From: Icerya purchasi
Lineage: Eukaryota; Arthropoda; Insecta; Hemiptera; Monophlebidae
Direction of reading: 5' to 3'
DNA length: 64,000 nt
NCBI GenBank assembly: GCA_039619475.1
Contig: CM077115.1
Span: 223,433,291 to 223,497,290, forward strand
The translations under genes and the position numbers were made by a program. The notes below the pieces were generated by a model, which had not been told where the DNA came from, searched no databases, and saw only the letters and a program-made list of their open reading frames with translations. Within the stretch, counting starts at the first letter, position 1. Each line of letters starts with the position of its first letter. This document shows, piece after piece, positions 48,001 through 60,033 of this stretch.

Positions 48001-51000
48001 CTGCAAGAAAAAAAATCGTACGGTTCTATAGTAACCAGAGAGTTCATTTTTTTTTTTTTTTATAGCGATTTTGAGTTATGGGTACAGTTGGAATTTCTTT
48101 GAACTCTCTTACAAAATAATAATAGGGCCGTAAGAAAAACTCGCACTAGGAATTAATCGGGACTGAGCTTGAGTGGCGGGTCAACGGTGGAAGATTTAAC
48201 TTGTGATTATACGGGAAAATTCAGTCATCTGGCCACTTAATGGATTGCAGACTTGCCGGTCTCTGATGTAATAATTCTACGAACACCGATATCAAAACAG
48301 AACTGACGAAGTATTGGTCCGAGAAAGTATAAACGGTAAGTTTAATTATAAATTAATAGGTAATCCGAATAAAGATATTTGGCCTGAATACGAGAAACGA
48401 ACAAAGTTGTTTCACGCTGAAAGTCGAGAAATAAGCGCAGATTTATTTCAATTAATTGGTTCAAAACTTTCTTACCAGTCCTTTAAGTATTTTCAATGAA
48501 TATACTTAATGTTCGTATTCGTTATTTTATCGATATACATATTTACATGTTTTTGGTATATAAGCGTACATTCGAAAAGTAAAACGAATTTGGAAAAATT
48601 AATTTACTTATAGTCGATCGAAAAAAAACTATAATAACAACAAAACGCATTCATTGTGTATTTCGCTAAATTCTTTTTTCAAATTTTTTCGCAATAATTC
48701 GGAGAAATTACACAGGAAAATTTCAATGTTAAATATGAAATAAAATAATTAACCTACACAAATCAACGTAGTTTAAAAACACCAATGAACCGAGGAGATA
48801 CTTTGTTAGATTATTAAAATTATCAATCGAAATATCGTTTTCGGGAAACAGGTTTACTTCAGAAAAATTACTAATCGTTCTTTTACGGAAATTGATTTTT
48901 CGTAATTTATGTTAATTTTTCTTTTTTGCGCCTTCTTCAATTATATTTAATGTCGTGACGCTAAATTATAACAGTTTTCTTTTTTGTTTTTTTTTTACAT
49001 CATCTGATAAATTTAAAAGTAAATGATGAAAAAAGATTTTTTAATTTCATCGAGGGCGCCGTAATTTACTTTTTTTATCGCTTTCGGCGAGAATTCTACA
49101 AAATCCCGCGTGTTCGCAATTAACGGGAATTACATTAAATTATACAAAAACTCGACTGTATATGTAAAAGCGATTTAAAACGAACCATTTAATCCGACTC
49201 GACCAGAATTTAGTGCGAAATCAGCCTTCTTATTGTTAGTGTCTTTATATTAGTTGCTGTTTTTGGAAAATGTTCAAAGCTCGTTAAATTCTATTATTCT
49301 TTCGGCATTCTAATGCGGTAAATTTGATCTCCTAGCTTCCTTTCTTTTGTTGCTTTTGCTCGCTACTGCGCGATAAATTAGTCGCTTCTCTCGATTGGTT
49401 ACATATGTGTAGATTGCGATTTTAGTTGCTTCTCAATAGATCCAGGAACTAAAAATTTTAATATTGCTACGATTACACTAAAACCGTCATAAAGATCACG
49501 GTGGAAGAAAAAATTCCCACACGTGTATATTGTAAGATCAGCCAATCAGACGAGGTGGTGGCTATTTTCACAGTTCTACAACCTGTGGAATATACAATAA
49601 CACGCGGTGATCGAAAAATTTCATTTGTAGGCTATTCAGGCAGTTACAAATATTCGATAATAAGGCAGCGTTGCAAGCGTAACGGTGCATTGAATGGTGG
49701 GGTGGGGGGCTACTCATCTGTTTATGCTAGAACACAATCGAATTTTATGACCGACACGACCTCACCGCTTTCACTAATCTAAAATACCGCGTAAACAGCA
49801 CGGTTAAACAATTATTCTAGCAAAAACCAACGAGTAGACCCTCTCCTTCAATGCGCTCGGATATACTTGCGTATCGGTTCGGATATACTACAAATGAAAA
49901 TTTTTAATTTTTATTCGGTATCAAAATGATGCTCCGAGTTGTGGACAGCAGATTTGGCACACTTGTTCGGGGCTTTATACCCGTTATTTGTATATTTTCC
50001 GCGTAAAAAATCCAATAATCTCTCTGCTAGAGAGTTGTACACATAACTGACGAGCGCTAAAGCAAGAAATATTTTTACGGCCAATCTGTAGCGCCAATGA
50101 CCGTCACACAGAGCAAGAACGGGCGAGGTAAATGCCTAAAAAGAAGGAAAAAAAAAGGGGTTTGGTCCGTTTTGCGTGGTTTGAATAAAATATGCATACC
50201 CGCGATGACTGGTGAATAAAGAAATTCTACTGCAGTCGTCCATGTATTTCACTGATGGGAGAAAAGTGGGAGTGCGAGCGACACACCGGGTTGCTGTTAG
50301 CGCAGTTCATTCATAGAGAACGAACGAAGAGTAAAACTAGAAAGAAAGAGAAAAATGAAAAATCGGCGGCGCCGCTGGAGGAAAGCGTGGAAAAAAGTTA
50401 AAGACGACGCCGAACAGATGAGCGGACAAGCGCGCATAGCGACTATCTAACTGGACTGGAACGGTTTAGGATATGTAGTAAGCGAAGAAGAGTGAATTCC
50501 AGCGGATATTGGGAATGGCTGCTTAAACGGTTTATGAATAAACGTATCCGAAGGGGTTCTGCAGGCGATGATGATTAGAGGACGACGGTGGCGATGATGA
50601 CGGTCGCTGACGGACGTGGAAGCCTTTAAAAGCGACCGCGACCGTACGGTCGGGCTCATTCGATGTCGTCGTCGCCGCCGCCGCTGCCGTAGCAACGCCG
50701 GATCGCGCTCGATGGGTCTTTAATGAACTGTTTCAAACGGGTATTTCCGCTTCAATTTAAAAGATAGCAGTTGCCGACGGTCCGAGTGCGACCGCAGCAA
50801 CAGACGCGACCTCTCGTAATGAAATAAACAATGTAAAATGAAATCCTAGTTGTAAATGTATCTATACGGCGCGAACTACTGAAGATCCGTCCTTAACTTC
50901 TTGTACATGTTACGGACGCGCGCGAACGCTCCTTTAACGTACACAGCGCAACCTTAAAAAACCGTCGTTGACGCTACGTAATAAATACGCACGCTGGAAA

Positions 51001-54000
51001 ACTATTTCAATAATTTCGAACAATTTCACTCGGTTCACACTGCGTCTGTCCAGCTTGGTCGCTCTATTTCAAATTCCACCGAAATGAGTCTCCAGCGGCA
51101 CTACCACCTCTCTACGGTAACACACATTGTAATTATTTCTGTCTACAAATACGCGTTACATTATGCAGCTCTGCGCGCCTTCTCTATATTAGTTCAACAA
51201 CCTCTCGTCGAACCCGACGCCGAAGTAATATACCTCCGATTCGACATTACACGGTAATCGTTCGTGTTTTGTTAATTTGTTCTCTTCCTAAGTCGGATTT
51301 TTAGAATTCAAAAATATCACATTGTGTTCTTCAAACCTCCCCTCCTCCTTCGACTTGCATTCGCATTTAAAAGTAAAGCGAACGGATTTCGATTTAGTTC
51401 CGGGCGACGTCTATTGCGTCGGATTCTTTCTCTTTAATTTCTAATCCGTTTTGAGAATACTTGGACACGTGTGCATCATCGTTAAAAAAAAGTGTGCATT
51501 TCTGAAGTCGATATAATTTCTTCTATAAATTTAAGCGTCTCTTCTTCGCGTTGCTTACCGAACGAGGCGATTCCGTTATTTGTCTCGCTTCCAGTTGAAA
51601 ATTTTAAATCCATTGAAAAACGTTTCTTTCTTTCCCCTACTCTATAGTCGCTCATCGCGCGAACAGGTGCGCTCAAAACTTGATACCGTTTCCCCAGTGA
51701 ATAAATTAAAATTAAAGCTCAACTAAAAAAAAGGCCAGTAGTCCTATTATTCGCGGGATTTTCTGAAATCTGCGCACTTCTAATAGAGCCGTCTGTACTA
51801 TTTTACAAGATTTCCGAAATTGTTCTTATTTCATCGTGTGATTAATAAACTACTTAGAAACAGAAATTAATCCGACATCTGTATCAGTCCAGTTATTAGT
51901 TTGCAACGTGGAAACAAACTTAATGTCACTAAAAACCACACCGGTGAGTGTTATTAGCACCGGAAAATTATGTGAAACACAGCGGCAACATGTGCCATAT
52001 AAATTACTACAAAACGTTCCATTCTAATCTACATAAGACCTATTGCGACAGAAACAAACCGTTCGGAGTTAGGTGTATTGACTACTTTAATTACCTACAT
52101 ATAAATCGACTTACTGCCGCTCCATCCGAACCTAAAAATCCGCCCTTTGATTGATATCATAACGGTGACCACAACAGCACATGAAAAAGACTTATTATTA
52201 AATGCTAAATTAATGATCGCAATCAAGGATGCCGCTCAAAACATATGGGAGAACCAATCGAATAACAGGTTACGGCAAATGAAACTGACTACATCTAGCC
52301 ATGGCAATGGGTGAAATGCGGGGTGGTACACCGATTGGTATTTAAATGTGTCAAAATGTGCCCATTACGGATGAGCTCGGGTGAAATGTAAAGTATCGAA
52401 ATGTCGGGTTGGAATGCTCAGGATAGCGTGTGGACAACGACCGCTGAAGCAACAAATTCATTTTAGATAAATTAAATTAAATCACAAGAAATCGTAATGG
52501 AAGTAATGAAATGCTTTAGGAATGAAGTCATCGCGGCAGAACAAGTGAACGGAAAACGCTCACCTCGTGGAAGGAAATGTATCCATTAGACTGATTTGAC
52601 AATAATCCTAGTACGCAAGATCGCAATCGGCAGGAAGGCGCAATAAAATGGCTGCAGTTCTGACGTGTGCCTTTGCATAAGACAGCGATTGAACAAAAAC
52701 ACACCTTACCTATCGTTTTATTGTTCCTAAGCTATCATTATCCGCGCCACATTTCCGAAAGATACGTTAGTGTTATCGTTTTCGATTGAAATCATTTTCG
52801 GTTCATGTTTTTAAATTTCCAAGTGCAAAATGGCATTCGAATTAGTTTTTCGTTATCTTATCGAGCTCGTAATTTTCGAATTTTCCATCAACTCATCGAG
52901 TTTATTCAATTCGGTTTCTTCTTCCATCCGCTATGATCCGCGTTTCTCCAATACTTTTTTCACCTCCTTCGCGACCCTTGCTCCTCGACCTTACTTCCAC
53001 AATTTCCTTCGTCTTATCGATCACTAATTACCAAAATTCTCGGCTACAATTTTTTACTCCATTCACCTCTAAGTCGTTTTCTCCGACCACATTTTCCTTT
53101 CGTCTATTATTATTTCCCGATAATTTTTATTACGTTTGTGTTTTGCAGATCACATACTTTTCGACCGTTTTTATCCATATATTAAGTGTGATCTATTTTA
53201 TCCCCTACTCTAAACTGTGGTTTTTCTACTAATGCCCCTTGTGTTCTTTCTCTAATGCTCCCTGCTGTTTCTGTTTTCTAAGAGTTTTTAATATCGAACA
53301 AAATAAAAATATAACGTCCTTATCCTGTTTCATCCATCTCTTGTATGCTGCTGGCCAAACGGTCGTTGTTGAGGGTTTAATCGGACGTTGAAGAGTTGAA
53401 TGTAGAAGGAGTTTACTACCCCGTTAACAGAAGAGTTTTTGACAAAACTAATATGTAAAAGTAAATATAACGCGAATATGCTTTAAACGATATCGGTTGC
53501 ACCTGTTGATGTTGCAGAATGTGTAGAGAACAAATAAGAGTGAAAGTACTTTGCATAGGGATTACAGAGAATGCGAGAGGATGAGGCAATGACGCAAAAG
53601 CAGTCTTAAGAGTTGCTTTCTATAATCTCAAGGGACGCGTTAAAGACGTTCTTAATGATCGTATCAACATGCAGTCTGCTGGGAAATAACTAGTTAATAT
53701 TTTGGATGGAATCCAAAGTGGTAGCGTGATAGTTTAGTAGATGATATCGGAAAAGACCTCCACACAGACGTGTAAATTCTGAAAAAACAAAGCTCGATAC
53801 TTAATTAAAAGCAGCGGAAAATTATTTAGGGAAAATTCATTAGTGAATGCAGCAATCAAAACACAGACACAGCTACTACTCAGCATGCTATCAACTGGTA
53901 AATTGGAGAATAAATGTTTGAGGATTAGGAAACTGCAGGAAGCTGTCAAAGCTGAAGAAGAACACTATAAAGAAATCCTATAACAAACGATCCCCTAGTT

Positions 54001-54463
54001 AGAAATTCAACACTGGTACAAGTTCGAGCGGTCCATTGGGAGCTGAAATACATTCATCGGAAAGAAAACGGGAGCATGATATGATATTATTTTTACCAAA
54101 AATGAGGCTTGATAAGCTAATTATATGAAAAATAGGCAGATTGAAGTGCAAAAGTATTTGAACATTGGAAGGAGATGAAGTTGAATATCTGGAAAAAATT
54201 TGTGTATGAAATACTGCTTGTTATGAATGAAATATTGGTGGATATCATGGAAAGTAAACGTCCAACCGTTATCATCAGATGCTATAAAGTACAGTATAGC
54301 CGACTGATGTTGATGTACCTGTGTTGGTCCATTTTTATGGGTAATAACTCACAACAAGCATATGGTGAAAACATGGAAAGCGTGGAAGTGGTGCAGAAGG
54401 TGTTGGGTGACAGTAAGGGGCATTTCTAGACGGTTCCAAACGTGGGTGATGGAGTTGTGCCGA
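45029..54463. other. Spacer, one CpG-rich stretch, no gene recognised
   Basis: Frames such as 45025-45258 (minus), 46454-46699 (minus), 49501-49782 (plus) and 52933-53232 (plus) show no domain I recognise and lack convincing splice context. Around 50.3-50.95 kb the sequence is CG-rich with a CCG/GTC repeat (about 50665-50690) and many CG steps, and it could be regulatory. This is composition-based inference only. Confidence 0.5.
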
Positions 54464-54531
54464 GGCTTTAAAAAGCGGGTATTCATTAGCAATGCAGGGC
54501 TATAAAAAGGGAATATTCCTTAGAAATGCAG
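54464..54531. repeat. Tandem duplication of a 34-bp unit
   Basis: Units 54464-54497 and 54498-54531 both begin GGCT(T/A)TAAAAAG and end TTAG(C/A)AATGCAG. They match at most positions by eye. The second unit contains TATAAAAAGG, a possible TATA-like string, but nothing downstream supports a promoter. Confidence 0.7.
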
Positions 54532-55740
54532 ATAGGTTTGATCTTCACTCGCTAGACACATTAGAAGTTGGATTATCTCCTCCCATTGATGTGTGTAGTG
54601 TGCTGCCATACTAACGTTGACGATGGATCTATAGGCCTGATTTACACGTTTTCATTTATTCTTCTCACATTGCCCCGCCTGCTGTCGCCGTATTGTCTTT
54701 ACACTCCTACTGCCGTACCTGAAACTACTTCACACATTTCAATAATTAAAATAGAGTTGATTGGAATCTACACCAGCTGCAGCGATAATACCGTTATCAT
54801 TTAATAAATATTATTCGTTTCTATGTCGTTTAAAATGCGTTCCATCCTTTTAAAAATTAATGAAAGATTTAAATGATTTTATCATTTCTTAAAATTTTTA
54901 CTCAGAAATTAAGTTAAGATCGGATGACAACATAATCGTAATAGACCAAATAATTTGACAGTGATCATCTGTTTGCTGGTAATACTGCGTGTGCTGTTCT
55001 GATGTTTCTGATGAATAGCATAGATAAAAGAGATTCGTTGGTCTATTCAGTTTTTATGTGAGCTTTACTGTTATTGACATGATCTCACATCTTTATCAAG
55101 TTTGTTGGAACGAGCCCCTCTGTGCACTATTATGAACCTCAATCCTGTAATCCAGATATCCTCTTGATGGTCCATGAAAGTCCACTTTATATCAATTAAA
55201 AGCTCTGTCATTTCACAATAAAAACTGGCAAGGCGAAACGCACATTTGCAATTTTCAACAAAACTATATTCATCTTTCCACTTCAAGTGATTAATCGCAT
55301 TTGAAACAACCTCTTGTAACGATTCAAAATTAATACATTTATAACCAACAAATTATTATTAGCTAAAAGTGATTTTATTAAAGTCTAAAGTTACGCTATG
55401 AAACGATTGTTATTCAATAAAGCTGTAGGATAAGCAGATTCAACCGGGCTTCACTCATTTGAGAATAACATTACCTCTACTGAAAACCATTTTCAATTAA
55501 AATGTATGTACATACACGTATACAACAATTCGATCCTTCGAACCCATTTATAGGGACACTCGATAGACCCTATAATACTTATAGAAAAGTAAATTCTAAT
55601 TGTTGCCATCATTCTTTAAAAAAAAGAATTAATTCACGATTTGCGTAACAATTTCCTTTACAACTTCCATTACACATATTTTATAGCGGGTTTTAATACG
55701 GTATTTTTCATGTTACCTGTAGTGCAAAAATTACGTTCTC

Positions 55741-55809
<69 letters not shown>

Positions 55810-56199
55810 AAACTCAATCCTTTAGGTTTCCCGAGAAGGCAAGTCCCCTTGATCCTCTATCTTTTTTGTTTTCTAAAATTCTTTTAGAAAAATCGTTTTT
55901 AATTGACTACGTCATTCTTCTCCGTCTTTTATTTTACAAAATATTAGCAATTATATAACGCAGCATTCACAACCTTTGTTATCTTATACAAAGTAATGTG
56001 AAAAAAATGCAGTTTACTGCGCACCGAGCATGATGTAATTATTAATATTATGTGTTTACATACATGTGAATACGAGGCCCAAAGGGTAGAATTTTATACA
56101 CACACACACACACGCGCACGTGCACATACGCCCCCCCCACAAATACATATAGCCATACTCAACTTCTAAGCGTTGGCGACTACCTATTCGTACATTTTA
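54532..56199. other. AT-rich spacer with simple repeats
   Basis: No gene recognised. It includes the long AT repeat at 55745, a CA/CG tract near 56097-56130 and a short C run. Confidence 0.5.
55745..55806. repeat. (AT)31 microsatellite
   Basis: About 62 bases of uninterrupted AT, the longest AT tract in the window. Confidence 0.95.
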
Positions 56200-56504
56200 G
56201 TTGTACAGATATAGACAATGTTCTAGGCAACTGCTGTATGCAATGCTAGTGCAGACGCAGGACCACACTTGGAACTGATTGTAATCCCCTGTTATCGCTA
56301 TACAAATGTAGTCCAGTGTGTTTCTGTCTACTACACATTAATTAGTGTGCTTATGGTAGTATGCGTGGTGGTTTGCCATTGCCTCTACGTGACTATTAGC
56401 GGTTAATTTAATTATTTATTTTTGTAATACCTGTCGTCGCCTGGGATCGAACTCAAGACTTCTGTAACGGAAGTCAAGTGCTTGAGCAACTAGGCTATCG
56501 TGCC
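56200..56504 (-). mobile_element. tRNA-derived SINE, minus strand, different from the one at 40.2 kb
   Basis: On the minus strand from 56504 the sequence reads GGCACGATAGCCTAGTTGCT (A-box region). GACTTC and GAAGTC then pair around a 7-base loop like an anticodon arm, and GAGTTCGATCCCAGG at about 56440-56454 is a good B-box. The body contains GAGGCAATGGCAAACCACC near 56366-56384, a string I remember from other SINE bodies. No acceptor-stem partner for the first seven bases exists, so it is not an intact tRNA gene. The far boundary is an estimate, and no target duplication was found. Confidence 0.7.
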
Positions 56505-56639
56505 TATATATGTATATTGTGTGTGCGCAACTGCGGTGGTAATAGAAATCAGAAGAGAGAGAGAGATGTATACTTTAAAATTTCCATCATTCATTTTTAA
56601 TTCGAGGCAAATTAACATGCTAACGATATTTAGACTTTA

Positions 56640-56991
56640 GGCTGAGTATCCATCAGCGACATGCGATCGCGACGAGACCGCAACGATACTGAAAGTGAGC
56701 GACCTGTCGACGACTGTTTATTTACTTCTCTATTCACCAGCGCTACGCGACAGCGACCACCATTACATAACTTTATTCATTTAGTAATAATATAGAACAT
56801 GTCGAGTAGTGAATGCGATGAAGACGATTTTATGTATACGGATCAAAAACAAGTCGCGTTGCGGTCGCCTGGAGACTGACATGATCAGTCGCCCGTTACC
56901 AGTCGCTGCGACGTCGCCTTGTTGGACAGTTGTCTATTTGAAAGTATATGCCGCGACTTCGAAGATATGTCGCGTCGCGCTGGTAGATGCC
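56640..56991. mobile_element. Harbinger-like non-autonomous element, 352 bp, TTA flanks
   Basis: The left end GGCTGAGTATCCATCAGCG and the inverted right end GGCATCTACCAGCGCGAC are alignable imperfect terminal repeats. TTA directly flanks both ends (56637-56639 and 56992-56994), the target duplication expected of PIF/Harbinger elements. The ends are packed with GCGAC on the left and GTCGC on the right. A 26-codon frame at 56799 starts MSSSECDEDDF, similar to acidic starts I associate with Harbinger-linked proteins, and then stops. The TTA is short enough to occur by chance, so the class is tentative. Confidence 0.55.
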
Positions 56992-57004
56992 TTAGTATTT
57001 GTTT

Positions 57005-57036
57005 TTAGGATTCCGTAATAATGTACGGAATCCTAA
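57005..57036. repeat. Perfect 13-bp inverted repeat, 6-base loop
   Basis: TTAGGATTCCGTA (57005-57017) and TACGGAATCCTAA (57024-57036) pair perfectly around ATAATG. It begins 14 bases after the Harbinger-like element. Similar AGGGTTCCGTA palindromes are, from memory, a frequent repeat in moth and butterfly genomes; that link is weak. No T tract follows that would suggest a terminator. Confidence 0.75.
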
Positions 57037-57355
57037 TAAGATGGTACACAAATGACAAAAATATCAAATAGAAATCAATAATTCACGAACAGCTTGACTT
57101 ATGAACTTCAAATTTGGAACATAAATTACAATTAAAATTATCTTTAAAACGATCTATAACCTAAAAATGACCGATTACCCTGGGCGGCAAAAAACCCAAA
57201 AAATCGTCAGGAATATATAATATGGTACATAAAACGACCCCAAAAATCACTTATAAAGAATCATAACTCATCACCCGATAAACCTATAAAGCTGAAATTC
57301 AAAATATAAACTAAAATGCAGGAGTCCTTTCAAAAAATCAAAAAATTACGGTACG

Positions 57356-58075
57356 TTGCCGAAAAGTTTAAAAAAGCGCAAAAAAATGACGTGTCCTCCT
57401 TCTAGCGTCGCGAGTATTATAGCTGAAAATTTTGAACGCGGTTAAAAATACGCGCATCCCCGTATATTTCTCTAGTTTGGAACATCCGGATTTCCAACTT
57501 TGAAATTAGACCCTCGGGGCGCTGAAAGCTCAAAATTTTGGGAAAAATTTTTTTTTCCCCCGGGGCATGTGATATATCGTTGGAAAGATCCCTATTTGTC
57601 AGGAACGAATCCGTATTTCATAACCTTAACAAAACTTTCAAAGTTGCCGTAAAGTTCAAAAAAGCGCAAAAAGTGACGTGTCCCCCTCACTATTGCCGCA
57701 AATATTATAGCTCAAAATTTCGAACATGGTTAAAAATATGCGATTTCACGTGTATTTCTCTAGTTTTAAACATCCAGATTTCCAACTTTAAAACTGTACC
57801 TTTAGGGCGCTAACAGCTCGAAATTTTGGAAAAAAATATTTTTTTTCCCGTGCATGTGATATATTTTTGGAAAGATCGCTAATTGTCGGGAGCGAAACTG
57901 TATTTCATTTCCTTAACGAAACTTTCAAAGTTGCCGAAAAGTTCAAAAAAGCGCGAGCTCTAATTTGTAGCCCCCTCTTTGCGACGCGAGTATTATAGCT
58001 ATACATTTGGCACAAGGTATGAAATATGCGACTCCACATTTATTTCTCTGGTTTGAAACATCCCTTTTGGCTTTA
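57356..58075. repeat. Tandem repeat, about 288-bp unit, about 2.5 copies
   Basis: TTGCCG(A/T)AAAGTT(T/C)AAAAAAGCGC starts units at 57356, 57644 and 57931, giving periods of 288 and 287. Aligned unit parts include GACGTGTCC, AGTATTATAGCT, TATTTCTCTAGTTT, ACATCC(G/A)GATTTCCAACTTT, GGGCGCT and CATGTGATAT. The third copy ends after the ACATCC block near 58070. The copies have diverged clearly. It is a small satellite-like array or an internally repeated part of an unknown mobile element. Confidence 0.85.
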
Positions 58076-59660
58076 TCGGAATACGAGACTGCAGCGGTTT
58101 TTAGAATTTGGTTCGGATCGTTGTACAATAATTTTGCGTTATTAGTCTTAGTACGAGGGCTAAAAAACGGAACGGGATTGCAGGTTTTGGTTATTTTCAT
58201 TACGGCTTATGTTAGTGTTGTTATAGACTGTAATAAAAGGAACGGACTTATCGCATCATTGTTTAGCTGTTACGTCCGCCTGATGAAAAAAAGATGCGAA
58301 TAGTATTTCGATTTGTTAAACAATTTAACGCACTATGCTAGTAAATAAATACAAAAAAAAAAAAATTAATAATGGTCTAACGTATTGAGATAGTCGAAAG
58401 AAAAAACCGAATTGTTTAAAAATCATCTTAGTAGAACGATAGTCTTCGTCACATCGCGGAAATTATATCGACCTTTTTTGCTAAAGTAACCTGTTCGTCT
58501 CGCAATAGAAAGAAGTTTGATCCAACAAAGTGCTAGTAACCAAATCGCCTCCTCGAAATTCAGTTTTCAAATTAGTGACATTTACAAAATTCGTAAACTG
58601 TTATAATTTCGATTACCGTGTCTCCCCCTTTTGTTCACCGAGAATCCAGGAAGTAATCACCAAAGTACACCAACTTGCCAGCAGAGAATACCAACATTCT
58701 AGCATCCGCAGTAGAGTGATATGTAGCATTTATATTATTTCTAATTAATCTTTTTTGCGTGTTTTCTTTTATATATGTGTATTTATTAAGTGTCTTTAAC
58801 GATCGGCTATTCAAGAAAGATAGGCGTAGAGAATAATGAAATTATACATTTTAAAAAATCATAAAACCTTAATATTAGTATTATTAAATCTAAAGCAATA
58901 ATTTAAGAGAATAAATAAAAATGAAATAAATAAAGAAATGATTTAATTAAATATTTTACATATATATATATATATATACTTGCTCTTCATAACAATTACA
59001 TTGCACTTCAAATTAATCTAAGCCTTCGATTGAAATTAGTATATTGCTTTACTGTTTTAAATTATTATTAGAAACGATCTCTAAAATTTATTAAGATATT
59101 AAATTAAAATAATAAAATAAAAATGGAAGTTTATTCAAACAAATTTTCTTACATACTAAATAATTATAGTTATCGTTAACTTACATACGGAATCCTCAGC
59201 GCATGAAACTTCATGCTTGACTGAACTGGTTTCTTTTCTAACGTTTTAAAGTATTGCGTATAATTCCGTGTCAAAAAAAGTTTATTAATTTCAAGATCCT
59301 CGATATCCTCCATAAATTTTCATACATACGCATACGTATTATAATAGCCTCGTCTTGAACTCATTATAAAAGGATATAAAAGTGATCTACCAATTAAAAA
59401 GCCTAAGGTAAGAAATTATTGGGATAACGGATTTTTACATAAATCGTCAGGTTTTTGTAATCACGTGCGCGGTGATCCTCAGTATAGGTGTACATATATG
59501 TAAAATGTTTTCACGTTAAAATTGTAATGCACCGGCTTGCAATGTCCGAATATTTTGCACATTATCATACGAAAATTAAAATCATTGATTTATCGAAGTC
59601 GTCAGCGTAATTATTACAGATTGTTATACGGATCGTAAATAATTACGAGTACGCGCGCCC

Positions 59661-59661
<1 letters not shown>

Positions 59662-59691
<30 letters not shown>
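59662..59691. repeat. (CA)n microsatellite
   Basis: Perfect CA repeat of about 15 units. Confidence 0.95.
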
Positions 59692-59694
<3 letters not shown>

Positions 59695-59941
59695 TGCGGA
59701 AAGGAAAAGATAGGAATCATCTGTGAGCGCAATAAGGAGACATTAATTGCAATTATATTTCTGTTTTCATAATTACGATACATCATTTACCTAGAATAAC
59801 CGGCGCTTCTTCCTATTTTCCTAATTCATTGACGACTCCGACAGCCGCTTAATTATTGTTAAGCTAAATTCTGTATAATTAGATATCGCTTTTCGATGCT
59901 ACCGTTCTCGGTTGTCCGATCTCGATCTTAACCCAGCCAAG

Positions 59942-59945
59942 GAGA

Positions 59946-60030
<85 letters not shown>
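59942..60030. repeat. (GA)n microsatellite
   Basis: GA repeat of about 44 units with a single AT interruption near 59959. GA tracts of this length can bind GAGA-type factors, but nothing else here supports a regulatory role. Confidence 0.95.

Positions 60031-60033
<3 letters not shown>

Noticed and set aside
50447..50695. Arg/His-rich minus-strand frame
   Set aside because: The Arg run comes from CG-rich triplet repeats; no domain follows.
54175..54429. 84-codon plus-strand frame considered as a transposase remnant
   Set aside because: No catalytic motif or terminal repeats could be found around it.
56432..56504. tRNA gene on the minus strand
   Set aside because: A- and B-boxes are present, but the acceptor stem has no partner and the loop does not give a proper anticodon context; it fits a SINE head.
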